From positions 1-64,000 of the forward strand of contig JAADGH010000247.1 of NCBI GenBank assembly GCA_013152475.1: a DNA stretch of 64,000 nucleotides, read 5' to 3'. The position numbers and the translations under genes were made by a program. Position 1 is the first letter of the stretch; every line of letters starts with the position of its first letter. Under the pieces are notes generated by a model. That model was given only the letters and a program-made list of their open reading frames with translations, ran no database searches and was not told where the DNA came from. The stretch comes from Planctomycetota bacterium (lineage in GTDB: Bacteria > Planctomycetota > Brocadiia > JAADGH01). Below are positions 42,201-50,247 of this stretch, piece by piece.

Positions 42201-43735
42201 AGCATAGACGCCTCGCCCTTGTCCTTATTTTCGTTGCGTGCAGTTTGGCGCGTGCCGACCGTCGTCCTCCTGCCAAGACCATGCGCTACGGAGACTTCGA
42301 GGCGCTGCGCTACTGGCGGGTGACGCCCAAGGATGCGGGCAGGATCAAGTCGGTGTCCGGCAAGGAGAATGTCCACTCCGGCGAGCGTGCCGCGCGGATC
42401 GAGATCAGCCCCAAGGCCAAGAAGCCGGTCATCACACTCTACGGTTACCACAAGAACACCGAGACCGTCTATCCGGGCGAGGCCTACGTCTTCAGCCTCT
42501 GGATGCGAGGCAAGGGCAAGGCCACGCTCACGCTCTTCGAATATGGTCGCAAGGACGAGGAAGGCAAGAAACCCCGCATCGGCTATCTGGGCCGGGCCGA
42601 CCTCGGCCAACCGGTCGAGCTGTCCGAGCAGTGGCAGAAAATCGAGGGGGAGTACAAGCCGGACAAGGAGCAAATCAGCTACGTGGCGCCGTGTGTGCGA
42701 CTGGAAGGGGAAGGCGCGTGGGCGTTAGTTGATGACGCGAGCTTCGAGGAGAAAACGTCGGATGTGTCCCTTGAAGTTGATCTGAAGCCGCGCGTGGCAT
42801 CTCCCGGCGAGTTCTTTGAATATCGCATCAAGGTGGACGGTGCGGGGGCGGATGCGCGAGTCAATATGCTTCTCTACGATCCGCACGATTTCCTCAAGGA
42901 GAAGGCATCGAAACGTATCGGCAAGGATGGCATTGTCCAGGATCGGCTGCGCATTCCGGACAATGCAGAGGAGGGAATCCACCTCTTCCGTTTCAACGTT
43001 GCCGGCTCCGGGCCTGGCACGGGCCGACTCATGGAGGTCATGCCGAAGGAACTGAAAGAAAAGGTCATTTCGCTGGCGAGGGGGGTAACGTTTCAGAAAC
43101 GTGAGAGACTGGTCTTCGTTGGTGATTCGCTGACCGATCTCTTCCGGGGGCGAAACTATGTGGACAAGATCGATCTCTACCTTCGCACGGGCGCCTCCGG
43201 CGAGTTCGAGATCATCAACGCCGGCGTGGGCGGCGATATGATCAATCGCGTTGCGGCACGGCTCGAAAAGGACGTGATTGAAGTAAATCCCACGCATGTC
43301 TTCATCTTCCTCGGCCATAACGACTCGAAGGTGGCCTGGCCGGAATACAAGAAGCACGCCTGCGAGGTGGATGTTTTTGTGCCGACCTATCGCGATGTGG
43401 TCAAACAGATCAAGGAAAAGACCGGTGCGAAGGTGACGATCATGTCGGCTACGTCGAGCGTGTGGGATATCTGCAAGGAGGCGGCCGATAAGCGTGCCGC
43501 GAAGAAGCAGCGGCACAATCTCTTCGGAAAGCCATCGGAGCTTGAGCTCTACAACAAGCTCGCCCGGCAGGTGGGCGATGAGTTCGGTTGCGACTACATC
43601 GACCTCTACACACCGCTCAAGGACATCCCCGAGAAGCGGAGCTACTTCACGAAGGACGGCGTTCACGTCTCGGAAAAAGGCAATCGCTTTATTGCCATCG
43701 AGGTCCTCAAGTATTTGGCCGGAAGCAGGGACTGA
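42197..43735 (+). CDS. Secreted two-domain SGNH hydrolase
   Basis: The 512-aa protein has a signal peptide (MKHRRLALVLIFVACSLARA). A jelly-roll, carbohydrate-binding-like domain covers about residues 25-190 (GDFEALRYWRV, VFSLWMRGKGK). A short beta domain follows, then a C-terminal SGNH esterase: FVGDSLTDLF near residue 308, NAGVGGDMINR, GHND near residue 372 and KDGVHVSEKGN near residue 486. It should deacylate a glycan or lipid outside the cytoplasm. Its start overlaps the flavoprotein stop by four bases and its stop abuts the DUF1667 gene, a surprising position for an exported enzyme. Confidence 0.88.
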   Translation: MKHRRLALVLIFVACSLARADRRPPAKTMRYGDFEALRYWRVTPKDAGRIKSVSGKENVHSGERAARIEISPKAKKPVITLYGYHKNTETVYPGEAYVFSLWMRGKGKATLTLFEYGRKDEEGKKPRIGYLGRADLGQPVELSEQWQKIEGEYKPDKEQISYVAPCVRLEGEGAWALVDDASFEEKTSDVSLEVDLKPRVASPGEFFEYRIKVDGAGADARVNMLLYDPHDFLKEKASKRIGKDGIVQDRLRIPDNAEEGIHLFRFNVAGSGPGTGRLMEVMPKELKEKVISLARGVTFQKRERLVFVGDSLTDLFRGRNYVDKIDLYLRTGASGEFEIINAGVGGDMINRVAARLEKDVIEVNPTHVFIFLGHNDSKVAWPEYKKHACEVDVFVPTYRDVVKQIKEKTGAKVTIMSATSSVWDICKEAADKRAAKKQRHNLFGKPSELELYNKLARQVGDEFGCDYIDLYTPLKDIPEKRSYFTKDGVHVSEKGNRFIAIEVLKYLAGSRD

Positions 43736-43736
43736 C

Positions 43737-44102
43737 ATGCAGAAAGAATACACATGCACCGTCTGCCCCATGGGATGCACGCTGATCGTGACCTACGAAG
43801 GCGACGAGATCATTGACGTTACGGGGTATGAGTGCAACAAGGGCACGGACTACGCCACGAAGGAGCACACCAGTCCCGAACGCATGCTCACCACCACCGT
43901 TCGGGTGGAGGGCGGCGAATTGCCCCTCGTGCCCGTCCGCACGACGGACCCCATCCCGAAGGGGGTAATGCTCTATTGCATGGAAGCCCTTGCGAAGGTC
44001 GAGGTCGCCGCGCCTGTCAAGGAGGGCGACACCATCGTCTCCGATATTCTCGGCACGGGGGTCAATATCATCGCTACGCGCAGCGTCGGGAAGCCCGGTT
44101 GA
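43737..44102 (+). CDS. DUF1667 CxxC redox protein
   Basis: The 121-aa protein opens MQKEYTCTVCPMGC, a C-x2-C-x3-C cluster, with a fourth Cys in GYECNKGTDYA. LVPVRTTDPIPKGVMLYCMEAL is the conserved body of DUF1667. Such proteins accompany FAD/NAD(P) oxidoreductases and GlpA-like dehydrogenases and probably bind zinc or an iron-sulfur centre. The start lies one base after the SGNH stop. The split from its usual flavoprotein partner by an exported esterase is noteworthy. Confidence 0.88.
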   Translation: MQKEYTCTVCPMGCTLIVTYEGDEIIDVTGYECNKGTDYATKEHTSPERMLTTTVRVEGGELPLVPVRTTDPIPKGVMLYCMEALAKVEVAAPVKEGDTIVSDILGTGVNIIATRSVGKPG

Positions 44103-44133
44103 TCTCCGACGAATGGTCCCCTCGGCTTTTCGC

Positions 44134-44162
44134 TTGAGAATTTTCCGCTGGGATGGTAGTAC
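44134..44162 (+). promoter_or_regulatory. promoter of the STAND ATPase gene
   Basis: TTGAGA (44134-44139) and TAGTAC (44157-44162) are 17 bases apart, about 55 bases before the ATG at 44217. Confidence 0.45.
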
Positions 44163-44216
44163 ACTGCCCTGACGTAATGGATTTCAATTTGCGTGATAGG
44201 CTTCAGGTGTTGACCA

Positions 44217-47200
44217 ATGAGCGAGGGGAGATATCCGCGCCCCCGTCGGGCATGGTTGGTGGCGATTGTGCTTCTTTCCGCCGCCGTTACGCTCCATGCG
44301 CAGCAGACGGGCAAGACATCGGCGAAGAAGAACGGCAAGCCGGCGACAGAGAAACTTGCGAAAGAGACGCCGGCGAACCCCGCCCGGTGTCTCGGTCTTG
44401 CCGAGGATCTGCTGAACCACGCCAACACGTATTACTGGCTTGCGCGTGCCCGTGGCGATGCCCCGTATGAATTCGAGAAGGCGGCAGACTTTGCACGGCA
44501 AGCGGTCGATAAACTCAACGCGATTCCGAAAGTTAAGCAGAATGCTGCGCAGATCGACAAGTTGCTCCAGGAGGCGAAAGCGCACATCAACGGGCTGAAG
44601 GAGAGGGAGCACACCGGCTCCAAGGCCCTCTCGAACACCGTCCCGCTCTACCACATGCTGTTGAAGCTCGACGAGACGTTCGAGTTTCAGGAAGATCCCA
44701 ACGAAGCGGTTGTGCGCAAGGCAATCCGTACACTATGGGAGACGTTTGGCCCGAAGATCATCGGCGTGCCTCAGGCCTACGTTGTGATTCTGTCCGACCC
44801 GAAATCGGAGCGCACCGAGGAGATCGTCAACGAGTTCCTCAATGAAAATTGTAACGCCTACGTCATCAGTCCTCATGAGATTGCACGGTATCTCAGTCCG
44901 GAGGAGATCGAGCAGATCTATACCGACATCGCAAAGCCGGCGCCGTGGCTGAAACTGGCCAAGAGTTATAACGCCCTCGGCATTACGATCATCCGTATTG
45001 TGAAAAACGACATTGTGGGGGACATTTACTACTTCGGCGCATATTACCATCGCATGGACGCCATGCGGTTCAAGAAGATCAACAAAACCGCATATTCCGA
45101 TGGCTTTCTGCAGGACGCGCGCCGGACAAAGTACATTGCGTGGACATTGCTGTTTGTCATCATTTTGCTCGCGACGGCCTCTACGCCTCTGTTCAACATT
45201 CTCAACAAGGAAAGCACGGGACACTTCGCACCGTTCTGGGTGGGCGGCGTAGCCTGTGTGTTGGGCATTGGCGTCTTCTGGAGCGCGCTCAAGGCCCTGG
45301 CCGCGGCATCGCCCCCCCCCTTGGAGGAGTACTTCCACCCGGCGGCGTATCTCTGGTACTTCGGCGCGGCGGCGACGTACACCATCACGCCACTGGCCGT
45401 CTGCTACCTGACCTTTTCCCGCGTCGCCTATACCAAGGACAGGCTCAACAACCCGGAGGTGATCTCGGCCATTGCCTTTGGGTCTTTGGCCGCGGCCCCG
45501 GCGCTGATGGGGTACTATTCCATCCTTCGGTTCGACCTGGGGTCCACGCTGCCCCATGTTATCGGATGGCTCCTGGCATTGTGGATACTGTCTTTCTTCC
45601 TTGGGCGGTCGTTTTCGGAGAGCGCCATCAAGCGGGAGACGCGCTGCACGGTCGAGTACGTCATCCTGGCGGTTGTCATCTACCTCATCGGACTGCTGAT
45701 GCTGTTCTGGACGCATTATTCGTGGCTATGGCCGGTCATCATTGCCGCCATTGCCGCTCCTGCGGGACGCTATGGGCCGAGACTTATATTTTGCATTATC
45801 GAAAAAATCAAAGCGGCAAAAGAATCCGCATCGGACGATCTCGTGGATGGGCTGGAGTGGCTCGCGGAGCAGACATCGAACCCGGCGGAGTACATCCTGC
45901 CGCAGGAGGGGGTTCTGGAGGAGCCGGCGGAGTTCGTCATCGCAAACACGGATGCCCTTCTCCAGGTTATCTACATCGAGGCCCCCCAGGGCTGCGGCAA
46001 GACACGCACAGCGAAAGAAATCGCCGATGAAATTAAACGGCGCTACGAGGAGGCGGGAAGGCAGACGATCATCCTCTTCGGGGATTGCGACGAGTTTGCA
46101 GGAGAGGGGAACGCCATCCCCTACGAACCCTTCGCGCAGGCCATGGGCGACTTCCTGGGGGTGGGCCGCTTCGATGATCCGACGCAGAAGGCGGAGAAGA
46201 TCAAGAGCGGCCTGACGAAAATGGGCCTCAATGTCGCCCTCAGCAGCGTGGGCCTGAATGCCATTGGTTCGCTCCTCGACACGCAGGAAGAAGCCACGGC
46301 GGATAAGAAGACCACCGCGAACGAGATGGCCTACGTCGTGACGCAGGGCCTCATCAACCTATCCAATAGCGCGCGGGTCGTGTTCATCATTGATGATATT
46401 CACTGGATGGATCCGGTGACGTTTGAGATGTTTCAGAAGCTGTTCGAACTGTTAATGCAGGAGTTCGAGAACAACGAGATCAGCTTCATTCTCACTGCCA
46501 AGTCGCCGGAGCCGGGCATGCAAACCGGACCCGCCGTGCCGTTTGTCAAGCAGATGGCCAAAGAGGGCAAGATCAACTTTTACGCCAAAGTGAATCAGAG
46601 CGCCCTCGAACATCGAGGGCTGATCGAGGGGCTTCTCGACAGCCTGCGATTCGACTACGACTCGCGCATGCGGCTCGGCTACTTTCTCCGCGAGAGCGGC
46701 ATCGGCCGCCCGCTGCACATCCTCCAGACCGTCAAGACCATGATCGACAACGAGATGATCGAGTATGTCGGGGCAAAGTTTGTCATCAAGAGGGAAGTCG
46801 ATCTCGCGAAGCTCCCCCAGCCCGACGATTTCGTCCGCATGGTGAAGACCCAGCTCGAAGGGCTGGACCCGCGTGTTGTCGGGATTCTTGAGTGTGCCGC
46901 CATCATCGGCCGGGACTTCCGGGCCAACATCCTCGCGGACATCTACGATGTCGACCGCCTGGAGCTCCTCGATATGCTTCGCAAAGCGGAAAAAAGCAAT
47001 CTTATCGTGGATGTGCGCGAGACGCACGATCTGTTCCGCTTCACGTCGAAGAATACGATCTCGGTCCTCCGCAACATGTCGAACCTGTCGTCGCGTCCCG
47101 ACGAGAAGCTGTCGGAGATGGTGAAGGAGTACCAGTATCGCTACATCAATGTCCGAGAGAAGGAGCTGAAGAAGGCCGGCATTGAGATCACGGATGCCGC

Positions 47201-48404
47201 GCTTTCCGACATCACGAGCCTGGCCACACGGGCCTTCCTGATCCGGGATGTGATGCCTGCAAAGGCCCTTCTTTTGAATAAGGCCGCGGCAGAAAAGAGC
47301 TACGAGCGCGGTCGGACGCTCGACGCGAAGAATTACTATGACAACTGCGTTGCGATCATTCGAGAGGGCTACGCCATCGGCGACGCCGAGATGCTGCCCA
47401 TTCTCCTTTCGTATTCGCGATGCCTGCTCGACGCGCAGGGAGACAAGGACGTTGTGAGGAAGAATATCGAGATTGCGCGTGAACTCATCGAAAAGAGCGC
47501 CAGCGAATATGGCGAGGAACAGGCGGAGCTTCTGCTGCTCGAATGCTACGCCCGCTATCAGGAGAAGGAATTTGATCGCGCCGTGGAATTGGCGCAGCAG
47601 GTCTTGGATCACCCAAGCGCCACGCGTCCGCAGCGCATTCGCGCACAGTATCGGATCGTGTCGGCCATGCCCATCGATTCTCCCGAACGGGACGAAGGCG
47701 CCCGAAACGCCTACAAGGCGTTCATCAAGGACATCGACAAAGAGCTGGCCGTGACAGAGGACAAGGCGATTGCCGACCAGATGCTCACGACGAAGTCGAA
47801 CGCCCTCGACAGACTTGGCCTCCTTCTCCTGCGGGGATTTGGCGACACCGAGGAGGCGCTCGAACACTTTGACGCGAGCATTGCCATCAATGATGAGACG
47901 GCAATCAATGATCGCCGGGGCGTGGCCCTGTCGCGCAGCGGGCGGGCGGAGTGCTACCTTGCCTGCGGGCGCACGGAGGAGGCCATCAAGGAATACGAGC
48001 AGAGCCTCATGCTCTTCGAGCTTACCGGTTCGACACCGAACATTGTACGCGTTACCGCCAGCTTGGCTGGCATCTATCGGCAGGAGGGACGATTGAACGA
48101 GGCGGATACCTACTACAACCGGAGTCACTCCTACGCCAAGACGTCGAACCTTATAGGCGGACAGCTAAAGGCGATCGCGGGCATCATCGAGACGGCCCTC
48201 GATTCCGGCAAGGGGGACGACTTGGCCAATGGGGTGGCGAAACTTGAGGCCTGCCTCAAGAATCTGAGCGATGAGAAGAAATCCAAGGTCCCCAGGGCCA
48301 TCGAGACTGCGGCTGCTGCCTTGAAGCGCCTTCGCAAAAGCGGGAAATACGATCGGCTCAAAGTGGACAGCCTGATGGCTTCTCTGTCGCCGGAAGATGC
48401 CTGA
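44217..48404 (+). CDS. Large membrane STAND-like ATPase with TPR repeats
   Basis: The 1395-aa product starts with a signal/anchor (RRAWLVAIVLLSAAVTLHA). About 280 mostly helical residues follow, predicted exported. A block of six or seven membrane segments covers about residues 308-520. The cytoplasmic NTPase has a Walker A APQGCGKT near residue 589 and a Walker B VVFIIDDIHWMDP near residue 720, the layout of AAA_16/STAND predicted ATPases. A winged-helix-like segment (RVVGILECAAIIGRDFRA) follows, then TPR-like repeats from about residue 1020 to 1380. STAND proteins are signal-triggered switches, so this may sense an envelope stimulus. It is monocistronic and the partner is unknown. Confidence 0.85.
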   Translation: MSEGRYPRPRRAWLVAIVLLSAAVTLHAQQTGKTSAKKNGKPATEKLAKETPANPARCLGLAEDLLNHANTYYWLARARGDAPYEFEKAADFARQAVDKLNAIPKVKQNAAQIDKLLQEAKAHINGLKEREHTGSKALSNTVPLYHMLLKLDETFEFQEDPNEAVVRKAIRTLWETFGPKIIGVPQAYVVILSDPKSERTEEIVNEFLNENCNAYVISPHEIARYLSPEEIEQIYTDIAKPAPWLKLAKSYNALGITIIRIVKNDIVGDIYYFGAYYHRMDAMRFKKINKTAYSDGFLQDARRTKYIAWTLLFVIILLATASTPLFNILNKESTGHFAPFWVGGVACVLGIGVFWSALKALAAASPPPLEEYFHPAAYLWYFGAAATYTITPLAVCYLTFSRVAYTKDRLNNPEVISAIAFGSLAAAPALMGYYSILRFDLGSTLPHVIGWLLALWILSFFLGRSFSESAIKRETRCTVEYVILAVVIYLIGLLMLFWTHYSWLWPVIIAAIAAPAGRYGPRLIFCIIEKIKAAKESASDDLVDGLEWLAEQTSNPAEYILPQEGVLEEPAEFVIANTDALLQVIYIEAPQGCGKTRTAKEIADEIKRRYEEAGRQTIILFGDCDEFAGEGNAIPYEPFAQAMGDFLGVGRFDDPTQKAEKIKSGLTKMGLNVALSSVGLNAIGSLLDTQEEATADKKTTANEMAYVVTQGLINLSNSARVVFIIDDIHWMDPVTFEMFQKLFELLMQEFENNEISFILTAKSPEPGMQTGPAVPFVKQMAKEGKINFYAKVNQSALEHRGLIEGLLDSLRFDYDSRMRLGYFLRESGIGRPLHILQTVKTMIDNEMIEYVGAKFVIKREVDLAKLPQPDDFVRMVKTQLEGLDPRVVGILECAAIIGRDFRANILADIYDVDRLELLDMLRKAEKSNLIVDVRETHDLFRFTSKNTISVLRNMSNLSSRPDEKLSEMVKEYQYRYINVREKELKKAGIEITDAALSDITSLATRAFLIRDVMPAKALLLNKAAAEKSYERGRTLDAKNYYDNCVAIIREGYAIGDAEMLPILLSYSRCLLDAQGDKDVVRKNIEIARELIEKSASEYGEEQAELLLLECYARYQEKEFDRAVELAQQVLDHPSATRPQRIRAQYRIVSAMPIDSPERDEGARNAYKAFIKDIDKELAVTEDKAIADQMLTTKSNALDRLGLLLLRGFGDTEEALEHFDASIAINDETAINDRRGVALSRSGRAECYLACGRTEEAIKEYEQSLMLFELTGSTPNIVRVTASLAGIYRQEGRLNEADTYYNRSHSYAKTSNLIGGQLKAIAGIIETALDSGKGDDLANGVAKLEACLKNLSDEKKSKVPRAIETAAAALKRLRKSGKYDRLKVDSLMASLSPEDA

Positions 48405-48425
48405 CGAACGGGGTCTTTTGTTTCC

Positions 48426-48454
48426 TTGACTTCACCCGCCTGGAGGAGCATAAT
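48426..48454 (+). promoter_or_regulatory. promoter of the first radical SAM gene
   Basis: TTGACT (48426-48431) and CATAAT (48449-48454) are 17 bases apart, with a leader of about 50 bases to 48512. Confidence 0.6.
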
Positions 48455-48511
48455 ACTGCTTTTGTTCCCACGCTTTTGTCGTAACGTCGTAATGCCGAGA
48501 AGGAACCATTC

Positions 48512-50089
48512 ATGCGCGTACTGCTGTTTTCCATGCCCGACACCATGCCGAACTTCCGCGGCGGGCTGAATCGCTGGCCGAGCCTGGCGCTTTGCAGTCT
48601 GGCCGCTTCGGCGCCGGAGCATGAGGTGGTGGTGGCCGACCTCTGCTGCCGACGTGATGACGTGCCGGGAGCGGTCAAGGAAGCCCTAACGGAAGTCAGG
48701 CCGGATGTCGTTGGCGTATCTGCCATGAGTTTCCAATTCTATACGGCGTGCGGCGTGGCCAGGATTGTGCGGAAGCATGACCCGCAGATCAAGGTCATGG
48801 GCGGCGGCTACCACGTGATGCTGCTCGCCGAGGAAATTGCCAAGAGCGAAGACGAAGGTCTCTTCGATTTCCTGGTCCGCGGCGAGGGGGAGAGGACTTT
48901 CCCCAAGCTGCTCCATGCGCTGGCCCACAAGAAAAACGACAGCCGGTTTGATGATATTCCCGGGCTGTCCTTCCGGGCCAATGGCCACTGGGTTCACAAC
49001 TCCCGCTCACGGGACAATCTCGATCTGTCCGCAATCAGGCCGCCAAACCGCTCCACTCGCTTTTGGTCGAGCTACCGAATTTTTTTCCAGGGGTTGGACC
49101 TGGTCGAGACATCTCGGGGCTGCACCATGCCGTGCAACTTCTGTTGCATTCGCCGGATGTACGGCAAGACGTACAGGGAATATCCCCTCGAAAGGGTCAT
49201 CGCCGACATCGCAGATGCGAAAAAACACGGCGCCAGCTTCATCGGGTTCCCGGATGACAACATTACGCTGAAGATTGACCGGTTCGAGGCCCTTTGCGAC
49301 GCGATCATCAAGGCGGGGCATGACAACGTCCGGTATTTTGTTCAAGGGAGCTCGCGTGGAATCGCATCGAATGAGACGCTGGTGAAAAAGATGAGCCGGG
49401 CGGGGTTTCTCATCTGCTTCCTGGGCATCGAAAACGTCACCGAGCGCAACCTGAAGTTCATGAAAAAGGGCAAGATCGTCGATTACTCGAAACGCGCCAT
49501 CGAACTGTGCCACAAATACAACATCCTCGTCATTGGGGGGCTGCTCCTCGGCAACCCGGACGACCGGGAGGAGGACATCGCGGAAAACTACCAGTTTCTC
49601 CGCGACAACGACGTCGAGTACCATTCGGATCAGATTCTTTCCCCCTTCGTTGGCACGCCGCTGCGCGATGAGTTTTCCCGGCAGGGGCTGATCACCAATG
49701 CCACGGACTTTCGCTATTATAACGGTTTCTGGGCCAACACCAAGACCCGGCACCTCTCGAGCGACCAGTTGCAGTTTCTCAAATGGAAGTACCATCGTAT
49801 GAACTCCTTGCTCTTCCGGCCCGAACCAAAGGCGGCGAAGAGGAGGCTGCCTCTCTATAGCGCCTATCGGCAACTGATCGGCCTGCCCATAAGACGGTTC
49901 AAGGACCGTCGCCGGTTCAGGAACGCCACCGACTACGATCTCTACCGCGAGGCCATGGCCGACGCCTGGCGCTACAACCTGTTCTTCGACGACAAGCCGC
50001 CCTCCACGCACGTCGATGTGGGCCTTCCTGAAACATCGAGGGCCGCCCCTTTCAAGCCCATTCCCGCCAGAGAAGCGGGGTTGATTTGA
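48512..50089 (+). CDS. B12-binding radical SAM enzyme
   Basis: The 525-aa protein has an N-terminal cobalamin-binding domain (VVGVSAMSFQFYTACG, KVMGGGYHVMLLAEEI). The radical SAM domain ligates the [4Fe-4S] cluster through Cys204, Cys208 and Cys211 (GCTMPCNFC). These proteins methylate or rearrange unactivated carbons, often of lipids, hopanoids or cofactors. The C-terminal 120 residues are basic and arginine-rich. The substrate is unknown, and the only following gene is a DNA methyltransferase after a 158-base gap. Confidence 0.9.
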   Translation: MRVLLFSMPDTMPNFRGGLNRWPSLALCSLAASAPEHEVVVADLCCRRDDVPGAVKEALTEVRPDVVGVSAMSFQFYTACGVARIVRKHDPQIKVMGGGYHVMLLAEEIAKSEDEGLFDFLVRGEGERTFPKLLHALAHKKNDSRFDDIPGLSFRANGHWVHNSRSRDNLDLSAIRPPNRSTRFWSSYRIFFQGLDLVETSRGCTMPCNFCCIRRMYGKTYREYPLERVIADIADAKKHGASFIGFPDDNITLKIDRFEALCDAIIKAGHDNVRYFVQGSSRGIASNETLVKKMSRAGFLICFLGIENVTERNLKFMKKGKIVDYSKRAIELCHKYNILVIGGLLLGNPDDREEDIAENYQFLRDNDVEYHSDQILSPFVGTPLRDEFSRQGLITNATDFRYYNGFWANTKTRHLSSDQLQFLKWKYHRMNSLLFRPEPKAAKRRLPLYSAYRQLIGLPIRRFKDRRRFRNATDYDLYREAMADAWRYNLFFDDKPPSTHVDVGLPETSRAAPFKPIPAREAGLI

Positions 50090-50151
50090 TCGCAGATGAC
50101 ATCGCGCGGGGTTGAGCGTGCGGATGTCGGAGTGCTCAGTGAATCCCAAGA

Positions 50152-50175
50152 CACGCTCAAACAAGTTTGAGCGTG
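50152..50175. repeat. 24-bp perfect palindrome
   Basis: CACGCTCAAAC (50152-50162), AA, and GTTTGAGCGTG (50165-50175) form an 11-base perfect inverted repeat. A related GTTGAGCGTG occurs at 50111-50120. No T-run follows, so it is not a classic terminator. It lies between the radical SAM gene and the methyltransferase gene. Confidence 0.7.
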
Positions 50176-50247
50176 GCGCCCGGCGAAGCGCGGCGCGGAC
50201 TCGCAATGGCAATAGCAAGAGACTTACACGAGACCTCTCAGAATTGA

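Noticed and set aside
46452-48128. 558-aa minus-strand open frame
   Set aside because: Antisense to the TPR part of the large ATPase; no motifs.
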